A stretch of 64,000 bases of DNA from Alistipes sp. (GTDB lineage Bacteria > Bacteroidota > Bacteroidia > Bacteroidales > Rikenellaceae), in assembly GCA_017555105.1 (NCBI GenBank), contig JAFZHB010000018.1, forward strand, positions 104,715-168,714, written 5' to 3'. Positions 16,726-24,334 of the stretch are shown piece by piece. The notes below the pieces were generated by a model. The model was not told the DNA's origin and ran no database searches. It saw only the letters and a program-made list of their open reading frames with translations. The position numbers and the translations under genes are program-made. Each line of letters opens with the position of its first letter. The stretch's first letter is position 1.

Positions 16726-17598
16726 ATGAAACGCATCTTATTTCCGCTTCTGTTCTTGCTTATTTTTGCAGGGTGTGGTGGTAAGCGCCCTACAACACAA
16801 GAATCCGCTGTGGAGGGAATTCAGATTAAGTTGCCCAAAAAGCAGGAGTTTAAGGGACAGCCGAAAGCATTAAATCTCGAACCACTACCGCCGATTGATT
16901 CGTTATTGTTGCAAAAAATTGCAGCGGATAGTGCGATAACAATCTGCTACACGAAACCCGTAAGAGGCTACACGGTACGAGGCTGGGGCATCCCAAACGA
17001 GATCTTTGAAGAGTCCTGGGATGTGGTACTCCATTTCAAAGGGAATGAGCAGGACTTTATGGTGAATGGTGGTCGAGTCTATGATTTGGCGGATTCGAGC
17101 CAACGGCAAGTGATTGCAAGCTATGAGGAGCGGTATCTACAAGGTGCTTTATGCGCACCCTTCGATCTTTTCTTCTTTGCCGATTTGGATTTTGATGGAG
17201 TTGAGGAGCTGATTACGGATCGAGAGCCTCATGCGGGCAGTCAGAGAAGTCTACCAGCCTTTACCGAAATATATACCTTTCGGAATGGCTATCCACAACG
17301 CGCTACAGCATTGTTCCGCGCCAAAAACACGCTCTTTTCCGCCATCGAACCATATTACTTTATGGTCCATCCTGAGCGCATGGAGCTTTATCAATACCGT
17401 GATGGCGGTGCTTTGGGCGGCGGATGGGAGGTCTATGCCTATGAGCAGGCTAACTATCGCTATGATCACTATGTACATTGGGAGGAGGTGATCCCCACCG
17501 ATTCGATTGCTGTAGAGATCCGCAATCCACAAAATCAGCCTCGCAGATCCTTCATCACGGATAAAAAGACCTTCGATAAAGAGCGTTGGACATACTAA
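16726..17598 (+). CDS. Lipoprotein with DxDxDG calcium-site-like motif (cargo 7)
   Basis: A 290-residue lipoprotein: signal MKRILFPLLFLLIFAGC with lipobox FAGC (C17). After a low-complexity linker the domain carries FADLDFDGVEELI, a D-x-D-x-D-G-x-x-E-L loop like those of calcium-binding FG-GAP/XAC2610-type repeats. No exact family is recognised. It is the last gene of the element and ends 2 bases before the 52-nt hairpin related to the one after int. An immunity or surface role is possible by context only. Confidence 0.65.
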   Translation: MKRILFPLLFLLIFAGCGGKRPTTQESAVEGIQIKLPKKQEFKGQPKALNLEPLPPIDSLLLQKIAADSAITICYTKPVRGYTVRGWGIPNEIFEESWDVVLHFKGNEQDFMVNGGRVYDLADSSQRQVIASYEERYLQGALCAPFDLFFFADLDFDGVEELITDREPHAGSQRSLPAFTEIYTFRNGYPQRATALFRAKNTLFSAIEPYYFMVHPERMELYQYRDGGALGGGWEVYAYEQANYRYDHYVHWEEVIPTDSIAVEIRNPQNQPRRSFITDKKTFDKERWTY

Positions 17599-17600
17599 AA

Positions 17601-17655
17601 AGACAAACTTTCCCCAAGGGTCTTATTAAAGCCCTTTGGGAAAAGTCTGTCCATG
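17601..17655 (+). terminator. Terminal hairpin of the cargo operon, second member of the pair
   Basis: A 52-nt imperfect hairpin (AGACAAACTTTCCCC ... GGGAAAAGTCTGTCC). Aligned to 7429-7480, arms and loop match at most positions, so both hairpins have a common origin. No long T tract follows, so termination here may be weaker than at 7429. Confidence 0.6.
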
Positions 17656-17770
17656 ACGAAAATTCATACCCAAAACTTCCAACTTCTATTGAGCCATCGA
17701 ATAATCGTTCGGTGGATTTGTTACCTATTGTTTCACTAGTAAGCAGATATGTGGAGTGATTGTTGGACCC

Positions 17771-17781
17771 AATGTTGTACC
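17771..17781. repeat. Candidate integrase arm-site repeat, right end
   Basis: AATGTTGTACC, the same 11 bases as at 6152-6162, 69 bases inside attR. The rest of 17656-17849 holds no gene. Confidence 0.35.
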
Positions 17782-17849
17782 AACGGGAAAAAGATAGCCG
17801 ATTTTTATTTGTAATCCCTCGATTTTTAATCAATCACGAATGAGATGCA

Positions 17850-17898
17850 ACTTCACTCGTAATGAAGGGGTCCCGAGTTCAAATCTCGGTTTCGGCTC
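17850..17898 (+). repeat. attR: 49-bp direct repeat, partial tRNA-Thr
   Basis: An exact copy of 6015-6063. The upstream half of the tRNA is missing (no acceptor 5' strand or D-arm), so it is not a second tRNA gene but the right junction of the element. Confidence 0.95.
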
Positions 17899-17900
17899 AA

Positions 17901-17939
17901 AAACAAGCGATAACCAACAGGTTATCGCTTGTTTTGTTT
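17901..17939 (+). terminator. Original chromosomal terminator of tRNA-Thr
   Basis: A perfect 13-bp stem ACAAGCGATAACC / GGTTATCGCTTGT with an AACA loop and TTTTG tail, directly after attR. Before integration it would have followed the tRNA. Confidence 0.85.
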
Positions 17940-18285
17940 ATACGCCAGATGAACTCGGGACCCCGAAGCCTCTCATATGACCCACTAGGTGCATAAAAAA
18001 AAACAAACACCCATGAGTGCTCATTGGTGTCTAGTGCTTGTAAAAACTGATTTACAGATATGAGTTGATAATGATAGTCATTTTTTTTGTGAAGACCTGC
18101 GGATCGTAGGCATCTACTGTTTGGCGTTTAACAAATCGTCAAGCTTCCTCAAATTTTCCATTCTCACACATGTGCTTAAAGCATCGTTCTGCATACTCAT
18201 AATGGGATAGATACTCTTTTGCATTGTCGTACATACCTCGATTTATCATATAATTGGCAATCAAAACAAAGAGCAATCAGACACA
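17940..18285. other. Mobile-element debris between attR and the recombinase remnant
   Basis: No intact gene. The 14 bases GAACTCGGGACCCC at 17951-17964 are the reverse complement of the T-arm side of the att repeat. On the - strand a short open frame, bounded by stops at about 18139 and 18275, reads NYMINRGMYDNAKEYLSHYE and on to a stop; it looks like a decayed protein end of the TPR-like kind. Both point to earlier insertions and deletions at this tRNA locus. Confidence 0.4.
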
Positions 18286-18723
18286 ATGTCGGTATTGAAG
18301 AAACAGAAGAGTGAGTTAGAGAATAAGTTGAAAAAATGTAAGGTCAGTCGTGGTATGGGCGATATTGATGAAGATGTTTACACCACCACGGTTGAGGTTA
18401 TCCAAGAAAAACTCGCTAAAATTGAGGTAGAAATCGCAAAGGTCAAAAGAAATTTATCGAACCTTACCTCAACGGCAGACGAAGTGGTCGCAACTTGTTG
18501 TACATTAGGATGTTTGTGGAGTAGTTCGGAATTAGAATTGAGTCAAAAAATCCAAAATTTACTCTTTCCGAGCGGAATTTTGTGGGATAAGGAAATTGGC
18601 AATTATCGAACCATAGACGAGAATAAAGCTCTTTCTATAATATCTAAATTATCAGATAGTTACAAAAATAAAAAAGAGGAAAATTCTCTCGAAAATTCCT
18701 CTTTGGTAAATTTGTGCGGATAA
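18286..18723 (+). pseudogene. C-terminal remnant of a serine site-specific recombinase
   Basis: The 145 residues match, from memory, the C-terminal region of large serine recombinases of Bacteroidota mobile elements: a coiled coil (ELENKLKKCKV, IQEKLAKIEVEIAKVKRNLSNL), the WSSSELELSQKIQNLLFP block, the GILWDKEIGNYRT strand and the ending SLVNLCG. The resolvase catalytic domain with its serine and the zinc region are absent. The same frame stays open about 40 bases upstream of the ATG and continues the similarity, so the 5' part was lost by deletion. The stop codon lies inside tRNA-Leu on the other strand. Not expected to be active. Confidence 0.75.
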
Positions 18724-18796
18724 AGGGACTCGAACCCCCACGCCGTGAGGCAACAGATCCTAAGTCTGTCGTGGCTACCAATTACACCATATCCGC
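18715..18796 (-). tRNA. tRNA-Leu(TAG)
   Basis: Class II tRNA on the - strand: acceptor GCGGATA/TATCCGC with discriminator A, anticodon arm ACAGA-CTTAGGA-TCTGT (anticodon TAG), long variable arm and T-arm GGGGG-TTCGAGT-CCCTT. No encoded CCA. The serine recombinase remnant ends within its 3' end. Confidence 0.95.
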
Positions 18797-18807
18797 AAAT
18801 CTCTCTG

Positions 18808-18876
18808 CAAAGGTATATAAAAAATCACAAAACACAATCGCCAACCGCCACATTCCGTTTTTTTTGCGTACTTTTG
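18808..18876. promoter_or_regulatory. Divergent promoters for tRNA-Leu and the FAD oxidoreductase gene
   Basis: On the - strand TACCTTTG (18808-18815) with a TTG 19 bases upstream (18835-18837). On the + strand TACTTTTG at 18869-18876, 20 bases before the ATG at 18896. Confidence 0.7.
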
Positions 18877-18895
18877 TTCCCACAATCAATTCATT

Positions 18896-20449
18896 ATGCC
18901 CCAAAACATCACCCTGCGACTGTTGCCCCGTGAGGCGGCCGATGCGAAACACTACACCGCCTTGGCGGCACGCCGTTTAGGTATCAGCGATCGTCAGATT
19001 GCGCTCATCCGCGTAGTGAAACGCTCCATCGACGCACGCCAGCGTCAGCCCTGGGTCAACCTCTCGTTGGAGGTCTATGTCGACGGCGAGGAGCAGCCTG
19101 CAGAGGTGCACTTTGACTATCCGTCGGTGGCCGGCAAGACGCCTGTCGTGGTGGTGGGATCGGGTCCGGCGGGACTCTTCGCCTCGCTGCGTCTGATCGA
19201 GTTAGGGTTGCGCCCCATCCTGCTGGAGCGTGGGCGTGAGGTCTCGGCGCGCAAAGTGGACATCGCCCGCATCAACCGCGGTGGCGAGGTGGATCCCGAC
19301 TCGAACTACGCCTTTGGCGAGGGCGGTGCGGGCACATTCTCCGACGGAAAACTCTTCACGCGCAGCAAGAAGCGCGGCGACTACAACCGCGCATTACAGA
19401 GCCTGGTTTTCCACGGCGCAAATCCCGAGATCCTCTTCGAGGCGCACCCCCACATCGGTACGGATAAACTTCCCTACATCATTCGCAACATCTGTCGTAC
19501 GATTCGCGAGGCTGGTGGCGAGGTGCTCTTCGAGCGTCGCGTCAGCGACCTGATTGTGCGCAACGGCCGTATCGAGGGCGTCGTCTGCGGAGATGAGCGC
19601 ATCGAGGGTGCAGCCGTGGTGCTTGCCACGGGTCACTCGGCACGCGACATCTACTACCTGCTCCATGAGCGCGGCATCCGCCTCGAGGCCAAACCGCTGG
19701 CTATGGGTGTGCGCATCGAGCATCCACAGGAGCTCATCGACCGAATTCAATACCACCAACCCTCGCGTGGAGAGTATCTGCCAGCTGCCTCCTACTCGCT
19801 TGTCAGCCAGGAGAATGGGCGCGGGGTCTACTCCTTCTGCATGTGTCCGGGCGGTTTCATCGTACCCGCACTGACCGAGGCAACGCAATCCGTCGTGAAT
19901 GGCATGTCTCCCAGCGGTCGAACCTCGCCCTACGCCAACTCGGGTCTTGTGACCGAGGTGCGCCTGACGGATTTCGCCCACCTCGAGCCGAAGTGGGGCG
20001 TTCTGGCGGGTCTGCGCTACCAGGAGGAGCTCGAAGCCTTGGCGCGCCGTGAGGGTGGCGACGGACAGGTAGCCCCCGCACAACGCGTGGCAGACTTTGT
20101 GGCAGGCCGTGCCTCCGCATCACTCCCTGCAACCTCCTACATTCCGGGTATCACCCCTTCACGCCTCGACCAATGGCTGCCGAGCTACATGGCCGAGGGG
20201 CTGCGCATGGGTCTTTCGACCTTCAACCGCCGCATGAAGGGCTTTGTAACGAACGAAGCGATTGTTGTCGGCGTCGAGTCTCGCACCTCGACTCCGGTGC
20301 GCATCCCGCGCGATGCAGAGCAATTGATGCATCCCGACCTGGAGGGTCTCTTCCCCACAGGCGAGGGTGCCGGCTACGCTGGAGGTATCATCTCTGCCGC
20401 CATGGATGGCGAACGCGTCGCCGAAGCGGTGCGTCGCTATGTGAAATAA
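18896..20449 (+). CDS. FAD-dependent oxidoreductase (COG2509 type)
   Basis: A 517-residue NAD(P)/FAD-dependent dehydrogenase of the uncharacterised COG2509 group. The N-terminal 80 residues form a small mixed alpha/beta domain, followed by the Rossmann dinucleotide motif VVVGSGPAGLFASL (GxGxxG near residue 86) and ARINRGGEVDP. A second FAD contact, ATGHSARD, is near 243 and the C-terminal FPTGEGAGYAGGI block is near 480. Soluble, likely flavoprotein reductase of unknown substrate. A -7 TACTTTTG box gives a short leader. It stands alone, with a weak hairpin (TTAAAATC-ACC-GATTTTAA) after the stop. Confidence 0.85.
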   Translation: MPQNITLRLLPREAADAKHYTALAARRLGISDRQIALIRVVKRSIDARQRQPWVNLSLEVYVDGEEQPAEVHFDYPSVAGKTPVVVVGSGPAGLFASLRLIELGLRPILLERGREVSARKVDIARINRGGEVDPDSNYAFGEGGAGTFSDGKLFTRSKKRGDYNRALQSLVFHGANPEILFEAHPHIGTDKLPYIIRNICRTIREAGGEVLFERRVSDLIVRNGRIEGVVCGDERIEGAAVVLATGHSARDIYYLLHERGIRLEAKPLAMGVRIEHPQELIDRIQYHQPSRGEYLPAASYSLVSQENGRGVYSFCMCPGGFIVPALTEATQSVVNGMSPSGRTSPYANSGLVTEVRLTDFAHLEPKWGVLAGLRYQEELEALARREGGDGQVAPAQRVADFVAGRASASLPATSYIPGITPSRLDQWLPSYMAEGLRMGLSTFNRRMKGFVTNEAIVVGVESRTSTPVRIPRDAEQLMHPDLEGLFPTGEGAGYAGGIISAAMDGERVAEAVRRYVK

Positions 20450-20533
20450 CGAGACGCAAATGGCCTTAAAATCACCGATTTTAACCAATTAATAAAATTT
20501 CTTCAAAATTTATTGAAATTTTTTATTAAAAAG

Positions 20534-20564
20534 TTGCACAGGTCGGAAAAGCCCCGTATCTTTG
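20534..20564 (+). promoter_or_regulatory. Promoter of a candidate small RNA
   Basis: TTG at 20534-20536, 20-base spacer, TATCTTTG at 20557-20564: near-perfect Bacteroidota promoter, but no protein gene follows on the + strand for over 2 kb. Confidence 0.7.
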
Positions 20565-20569
20565 CAGCG

Positions 20570-20717
20570 AAGTTTTAAGGTTCATTTAGGTTAGTAGTTT
20601 TAGGTTGGTGAGGAAATCGACGAGTCGAGGTACAACGCCCGATTCACGGTTTCCTTCTTTTTTATAGTCATCGTTGCTGAGGGGTAGGAAGCGCTCTTTG
20701 GCAACATGACTTTTTTT
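20570..20717 (+). ncRNA. Candidate small RNA, about 150 nt
   Basis: Starts just after the promoter. Two hairpins are visible: GGAAATCG / CGGTTTCC with wobble pairs (20612-20653) followed by TTCTTTTTT, and GTCATCGTTGC / GCAACATGAC with one bulge (20667-20710) followed by seven Ts (20711-20717), which looks like the terminator. No open frame of note. The rest of the gap (20718-20791) holds another G/C hairpin, GGGGGT...ACCCCC. I cannot assign it to a known RNA family. Confidence 0.5.
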
Positions 20718-20791
20718 ATGCGCGGGGGTAGGCTCCACCTTTCCAGGAAACACCCCCTTTAGCCCTCTTTTTGAGCATTAAGCTCAAACAA

Positions 20792-20824
20792 CAAGAGAGC
20801 CCACCTTTTCAGGCGGGCTCTCCC
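20792..20824 (-). terminator. Terminator of the EF-G paralogue gene
   Basis: GAGAGCCC / GGGCTCTC stem downstream of the - strand gene ending at 20845, with TTGTTGTTT behind it on that strand. Confidence 0.8.
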
Positions 20825-20844
20825 TGTTTTAATCGTCCGAGGGA

Positions 20845-23001
20845 TTAATCCTCATCCGTATCCGTGTAAGCCTTCAAGAGCTTATCCTGAACATCAGCAG
20901 GCACCTGCTCATACGACGAGAACTTCATCGAGTAGGTTGCCGAACCCGAGGTCAGCGACGAGAGGGTCGTCGAGTAGCGATAGAGCTCAGCCAGAGGCAC
21001 AGCAGCGCTCAGACGGTCGAAGCCCTTATCCGACTCCATACCCATGATCATCGCACGGCGGTTCTGCAGGTCGCTCATCACAGCACCCATATACTCGCTC
21101 GGAACAAGCACCTCTACGCTGTAGATCGGCTCCATAATCTTCGGACCGGCGTTACGGAAGGCCTCCTTGAAGGCGTTACGAGCTGCCAGCTTGAACGAGA
21201 TCTCATTCGAATCTACCGGGTGCATCTTACCGTCGTAGATCACTACGCGGATATCGCGAGCGTACGAGCCCGTCAGCGGGCCCTGGTCCATCTTCTCCAT
21301 CACACCCTTCAGGATAGCGGGCATGAAGCGAGCGTCGATGGCACCACCCACGATTGCCGAGTAGAACTGCAGCTTACCGCCCCAGGCCATATCGTACTCC
21401 TCCTTGCTCTTCACATTGACTACCAACTCGCCCTTCGACGACACCTTGTAGTTCTTCGGCTCGGGCATACCCTCGTAGTAGGGCTCAACGATCATGTGAA
21501 CCTCACCAAACTGACCGGCACCACCCGACTGCTTCTTGTGGCGATAATCAGCCTGAGCCACCTTCGTAATCGTCTCACGATAGGGGATCTTCGGAGCCAT
21601 AAACTCGAAGTCGATCTTATTCTCCGAAGCGATGCGCGTACGCAGGATATTGAGGTGGTGCTCACCCTGACCCTGGATAATCGTCTGCTTGAGCTCCTTC
21701 GAGTAGTCAACCAGGATGGTCGGATCCTCGTTCTTGGCGTCGTTAAGGATCTTACCGAGCTTCTCCTCGTCACCCTGATCCTTGCACTTGATAGCGGCGC
21801 GGTAGCGCGGCTCGGGGAAGACGATCGGCTCGATCGTTACCAGATCGGCAGCTGCCGAGAGCGTATCGTTGGCCTTCGTACCCTTCAACTTCACGGTGCA
21901 ACCAATATCACCGGCTGCAAGCTCCGTTACCTTCACGCGGTTCTTACCGGCAACGGCGAAGAGCTGCGAGATCTTCTCCTTGTTCTGCGTGCGGGTGTTG
22001 ATCACCTCGCAACCCTCGGTCAGCTTACCACGGATCACGCGGAAGTAGGTGATCTCACCGATATGCTGCTCCACCTGGCTCTTGAAGACGAATGCCACAG
22101 CGGGAGCCGTCTCGTCAGCCACGATCTCTGCACCCTCGGTCGAGAGGAATGCGGGAGCCTTCAGCGGGCCCGGAGCTACATTGATGATAAACTCCATAAG
22201 GCGCTTCGTACCGATATCGCGCTTACCGCTGGCGCAGAAGATAGGCATCACATCGCGGTTAGCCACGCCGATCTTCAAGCCGGCACGGATATCGTCCTGC
22301 GTCAGAGCACCCTTCTCGAAGTAGAGCTCCATGAGTGCCTCGTCGTGCTCAGCAGCCATCTCTACCAGCTCACGGTGCAGCTCCTGAGCCTTCTCCATCT
22401 CCTCTGCGGGGATCTCCAACTCCTCACGATGACCATCATGATCCTTGAAGCGGTACATCTTCATGAGCAGCACATCGATGAAGGCGTTGAACTCGGGACC
22501 CTGGTTTACGGGGTACTGTACAATCACGGGCTTCACGCGCGAAGCAGCCTTGATCGACTCGTAGGCAGCCTCAAACGATGCCTTGTCGCTATCAAGCTGG
22601 TTAATCACACCAATCACGGGCTTGTTGAGCTGACGAGCATAACGAGCCTGAATCTCGCTACCTACCTCCCAGCCGTTGGCTGCATTGAATACGAATACAC
22701 CGACATCACCCACCTTGAAGGCCGAGAAGAGCGAACCACAGAAGTCGTCCGAACCCGGGCAGTCGATGATGTTGAGCTTGCGCTCCATGAATTCGGTGAA
22801 GAGAATCGTCGAATAGATCGAGCGTTTGTATTCGTGCTCGATATCCGTATTGTCCGAGATCGTGTTATTCGTCTCGATACTACCCCTGCGGTCGATAACC
22901 TTCCCTTCATAAGCCATCGCTTCGGCAAGGGTAGTTTTTCCCGTGCCGGGAGCACCAATAAGAACGATGTTCTTGATCTCTTTTGCTAAATAGTTTTTCA
23001 T
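20845..23001 (-). CDS. fusA2: EF-G paralogue with degenerate GTPase motifs (EF-G2 type)
   Basis: A 718-residue protein with all EF-G domains (GTPase, beta-barrel, and the C-terminal domains III-V with GGAGQFGEV-type block). It departs from true EF-G in the GTPase motifs: P-loop GAPGTGKT (16-23), switch I lacks RGITI, G3 is DCPGSDDF with serine 84 in place of the catalytic histidine, and G4 is NQLD (134-137), not NKMD. From memory the Bacteroides thetaiotaomicron EF-G2, reported to act in translation without GTP hydrolysis and to be needed in carbon limitation, has the same DCPGSDDF and NQLD. A similar role is likely. The canonical fusA must lie elsewhere. Confidence 0.85.
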   Translation of the reverse strand: MKNYLAKEIKNIVLIGAPGTGKTTLAEAMAYEGKVIDRRGSIETNNTISDNTDIEHEYKRSIYSTILFTEFMERKLNIIDCPGSDDFCGSLFSAFKVGDVGVFVFNAANGWEVGSEIQARYARQLNKPVIGVINQLDSDKASFEAAYESIKAASRVKPVIVQYPVNQGPEFNAFIDVLLMKMYRFKDHDGHREELEIPAEEMEKAQELHRELVEMAAEHDEALMELYFEKGALTQDDIRAGLKIGVANRDVMPIFCASGKRDIGTKRLMEFIINVAPGPLKAPAFLSTEGAEIVADETAPAVAFVFKSQVEQHIGEITYFRVIRGKLTEGCEVINTRTQNKEKISQLFAVAGKNRVKVTELAAGDIGCTVKLKGTKANDTLSAAADLVTIEPIVFPEPRYRAAIKCKDQGDEEKLGKILNDAKNEDPTILVDYSKELKQTIIQGQGEHHLNILRTRIASENKIDFEFMAPKIPYRETITKVAQADYRHKKQSGGAGQFGEVHMIVEPYYEGMPEPKNYKVSSKGELVVNVKSKEEYDMAWGGKLQFYSAIVGGAIDARFMPAILKGVMEKMDQGPLTGSYARDIRVVIYDGKMHPVDSNEISFKLAARNAFKEAFRNAGPKIMEPIYSVEVLVPSEYMGAVMSDLQNRRAMIMGMESDKGFDRLSAAVPLAELYRYSTTLSSLTSGSATYSMKFSSYEQVPADVQDKLLKAYTDTDED

Positions 23002-23082
23002 ATTGAATCGTTTTAAGGTTTACGCAAATTTGATTTACGGAGTATAAAGTTACAAAAAAAATGAGAAACGCAAGCCTATGAC

Positions 23083-23112
23083 AAAAAAAAATCGCCCCAA
23101 ACGAGGCGATTT
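23083..23112 (-). terminator. Terminator of the superoxide reductase gene
   Basis: AAATCGCC / GGCGATTT stem with an eight-base or longer T run on the - strand. Confidence 0.85.
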
Positions 23113-23154
23113 CTGTAAAATTTAGTGAGCCATAATTGCTTCAATCTTGAAAAA

Positions 23155-23529
23155 TCACAAATTCACTTTCCAAAGGCCGTGCAGGTTGCAGTACTCGTAG
23201 ACGGCCGTCGGGCGCTCGTTGCCCAGGGCGATAACCGCTACGGGCTGATCCGTCAGGTTGACGCGGATACCGCCATGCTCGGTCTCCACATAGACGAAGG
23301 CGATGTGGTGCTCGGGGAGCATCGGATGGTGCACGCTGCCCACCTCGACCTTGATCGTCTGACCGTCGATCCAGGTCACCACCGGGAGGTGCTTCTCGCC
23401 GCTCGCATCGACCGTGTTGGGAACAAGCTCCTCCATCTTCTCGCCGCAGCAGACTACGGGGACCTTCGAATCAACCACCTTCTCAATCACATTGCCGCAG
23501 TGGCGGCAGATATAAAATTTCGTTGCCAT
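23155..23529 (-). CDS. Desulfoferrodoxin-type superoxide reductase
   Basis: A 124-residue iron protein that reduces superoxide to peroxide without releasing oxygen, a common oxygen defence in strict anaerobes. The N-terminal desulforedoxin domain binds one iron through C8-C11 (CRHCG) and C27-C28 (CCGE). The catalytic domain has E45-K46-H47, H67-H68, H74 and the C-terminal CNLHGLW (C114, H117), the His4Cys site. The start at the ATG of MATKFY is clear. A promoter box TATATTTG on the - strand (23568-23575) lies 38 bases upstream. It has its own terminator and is monocistronic; the divergent flavin reductase could be a partner (inference). Confidence 0.95.
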   Translation of the reverse strand: MATKFYICRHCGNVIEKVVDSKVPVVCCGEKMEELVPNTVDASGEKHLPVVTWIDGQTIKVEVGSVHHPMLPEHHIAFVYVETEHGGIRVNLTDQPVAVIALGNERPTAVYEYCNLHGLWKVNL

Positions 23530-23715
23530 AGTGTATTGTTTTTTGCGTGAATTCTTGTTTCTTGATGCAAATATAATACAAGAATTACCATTTGTCAAAT
23601 TGATATTTTTTATATCAAGATCAGAAAAATCTATACACAAAGCGTACCAATATCTATATAGGATATTTCCCGAAAATGTCGTACTTTTGTTACAGAACCA
23701 AAAGCAAAGAGATTC

Positions 23716-24318
23716 ATGCGCGAAGATTTCAAACCCGGAACCCTGATCTACCCCCTGCCCGCCGTTATGGTAAGCTGTGGAGCAACTCCCGAAGAGCAGA
23801 ACATCATCACCGTAGCCTGGACAGGCACGATCTGCTCGGACCCTGCTATGTGCTACATCTCCGTGCGCAAGGAGCGCCACTCGCACGCGCTGATCAGCCG
23901 CACGGGTGAATTTGTCATCAACCTCACGACGCGCGATCTGGTGCGTGCCACCGATTGGTGCGGAGTGCGTTCGGGACGCGACTACGACAAGTTCCACGAG
24001 ATGGGTCTCACGGCCGAGCCTTCGCGCCATGTCTCGGCTCCGCTCATCACCGAGTCACCCGTCAACATCGCCTGCCGCGTGAAGCAGGTCGTCGAGCTCG
24101 GCTCGCACGATATGTTCATCGCCGAGGTGGTAGGCGTAGAGGTCGATCCGCAGTACATCGACCCCGCGACGGGGCGTTTTTGCCTCGAGCGTGCCAACCT
24201 CGTGGCCTACTCGCACGGCGCCTACTACGAGCTGGGCAAGCAGCTCGGCACCTTTGGTTTCTCGGTACGCAAACGCCCTGCCGTGCGTCGCCGCAAAGCC
24301 GCCGCAAAGCGTAAATAA
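23716..24318 (+). CDS. Flavin reductase-like FMN-binding protein
   Basis: A 200-residue split-barrel protein of the flavin reductase family. The N-terminal PAVMVSCGATPEEQNIITVAW and the SDPAMCYISVR strand form the FMN-binding barrel, and the middle has the ESPVNIACRVKQV strand. The C-terminal tail (RKRPAVRRRKAAAKRK) is strongly basic and unstructured. The family includes NADH:FMN reductases and electron carriers. It lies divergently from superoxide reductase, with a TACTTTTG box at 23682-23689, 27 bases before the ATG. A role in oxygen detoxification is suggested only by that location. Confidence 0.85.
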   Translation: MREDFKPGTLIYPLPAVMVSCGATPEEQNIITVAWTGTICSDPAMCYISVRKERHSHALISRTGEFVINLTTRDLVRATDWCGVRSGRDYDKFHEMGLTAEPSRHVSAPLITESPVNIACRVKQVVELGSHDMFIAEVVGVEVDPQYIDPATGRFCLERANLVAYSHGAYYELGKQLGTFGFSVRKRPAVRRRKAAAKRK

Positions 24319-24334
24319 CCCCTCAACTACCACC

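Larger units (their letters stand above)
6015..17898 (+). mobile_element. Integrative element in tRNA-Thr(CGT), about 11.9 kb
   Basis: Bounded by 49-bp direct repeats, with a tyrosine recombinase gene next to the tRNA and clearly lower GC than the chromosome on both sides. All eleven genes read in one direction. A recombination/replication-like module (helicase-like, Sak4-like ATPase, DUF3871) is followed by an untranslated hairpin region and seven cargo genes. I see no relaxase, coupling protein, conjugation gene, capsid or terminase gene, so movement would need help from another element or a phage. Its nature (mobilisable island, phage satellite or defence/immunity island) is not settled by the sequence. 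Confidence 0.92.

Noticed and set aside
17850-17898. A second tRNA-Thr gene
   Set aside because: Only the 3' part from the anticodon arm is present; the 5' acceptor strand and D-arm are missing. It is the attR repeat.
21220-22989. 589-codon open frame on the + strand across the EF-G paralogue
   Set aside because: Antisense to a well-supported EF-G paralogue; H/L-rich, no family features.
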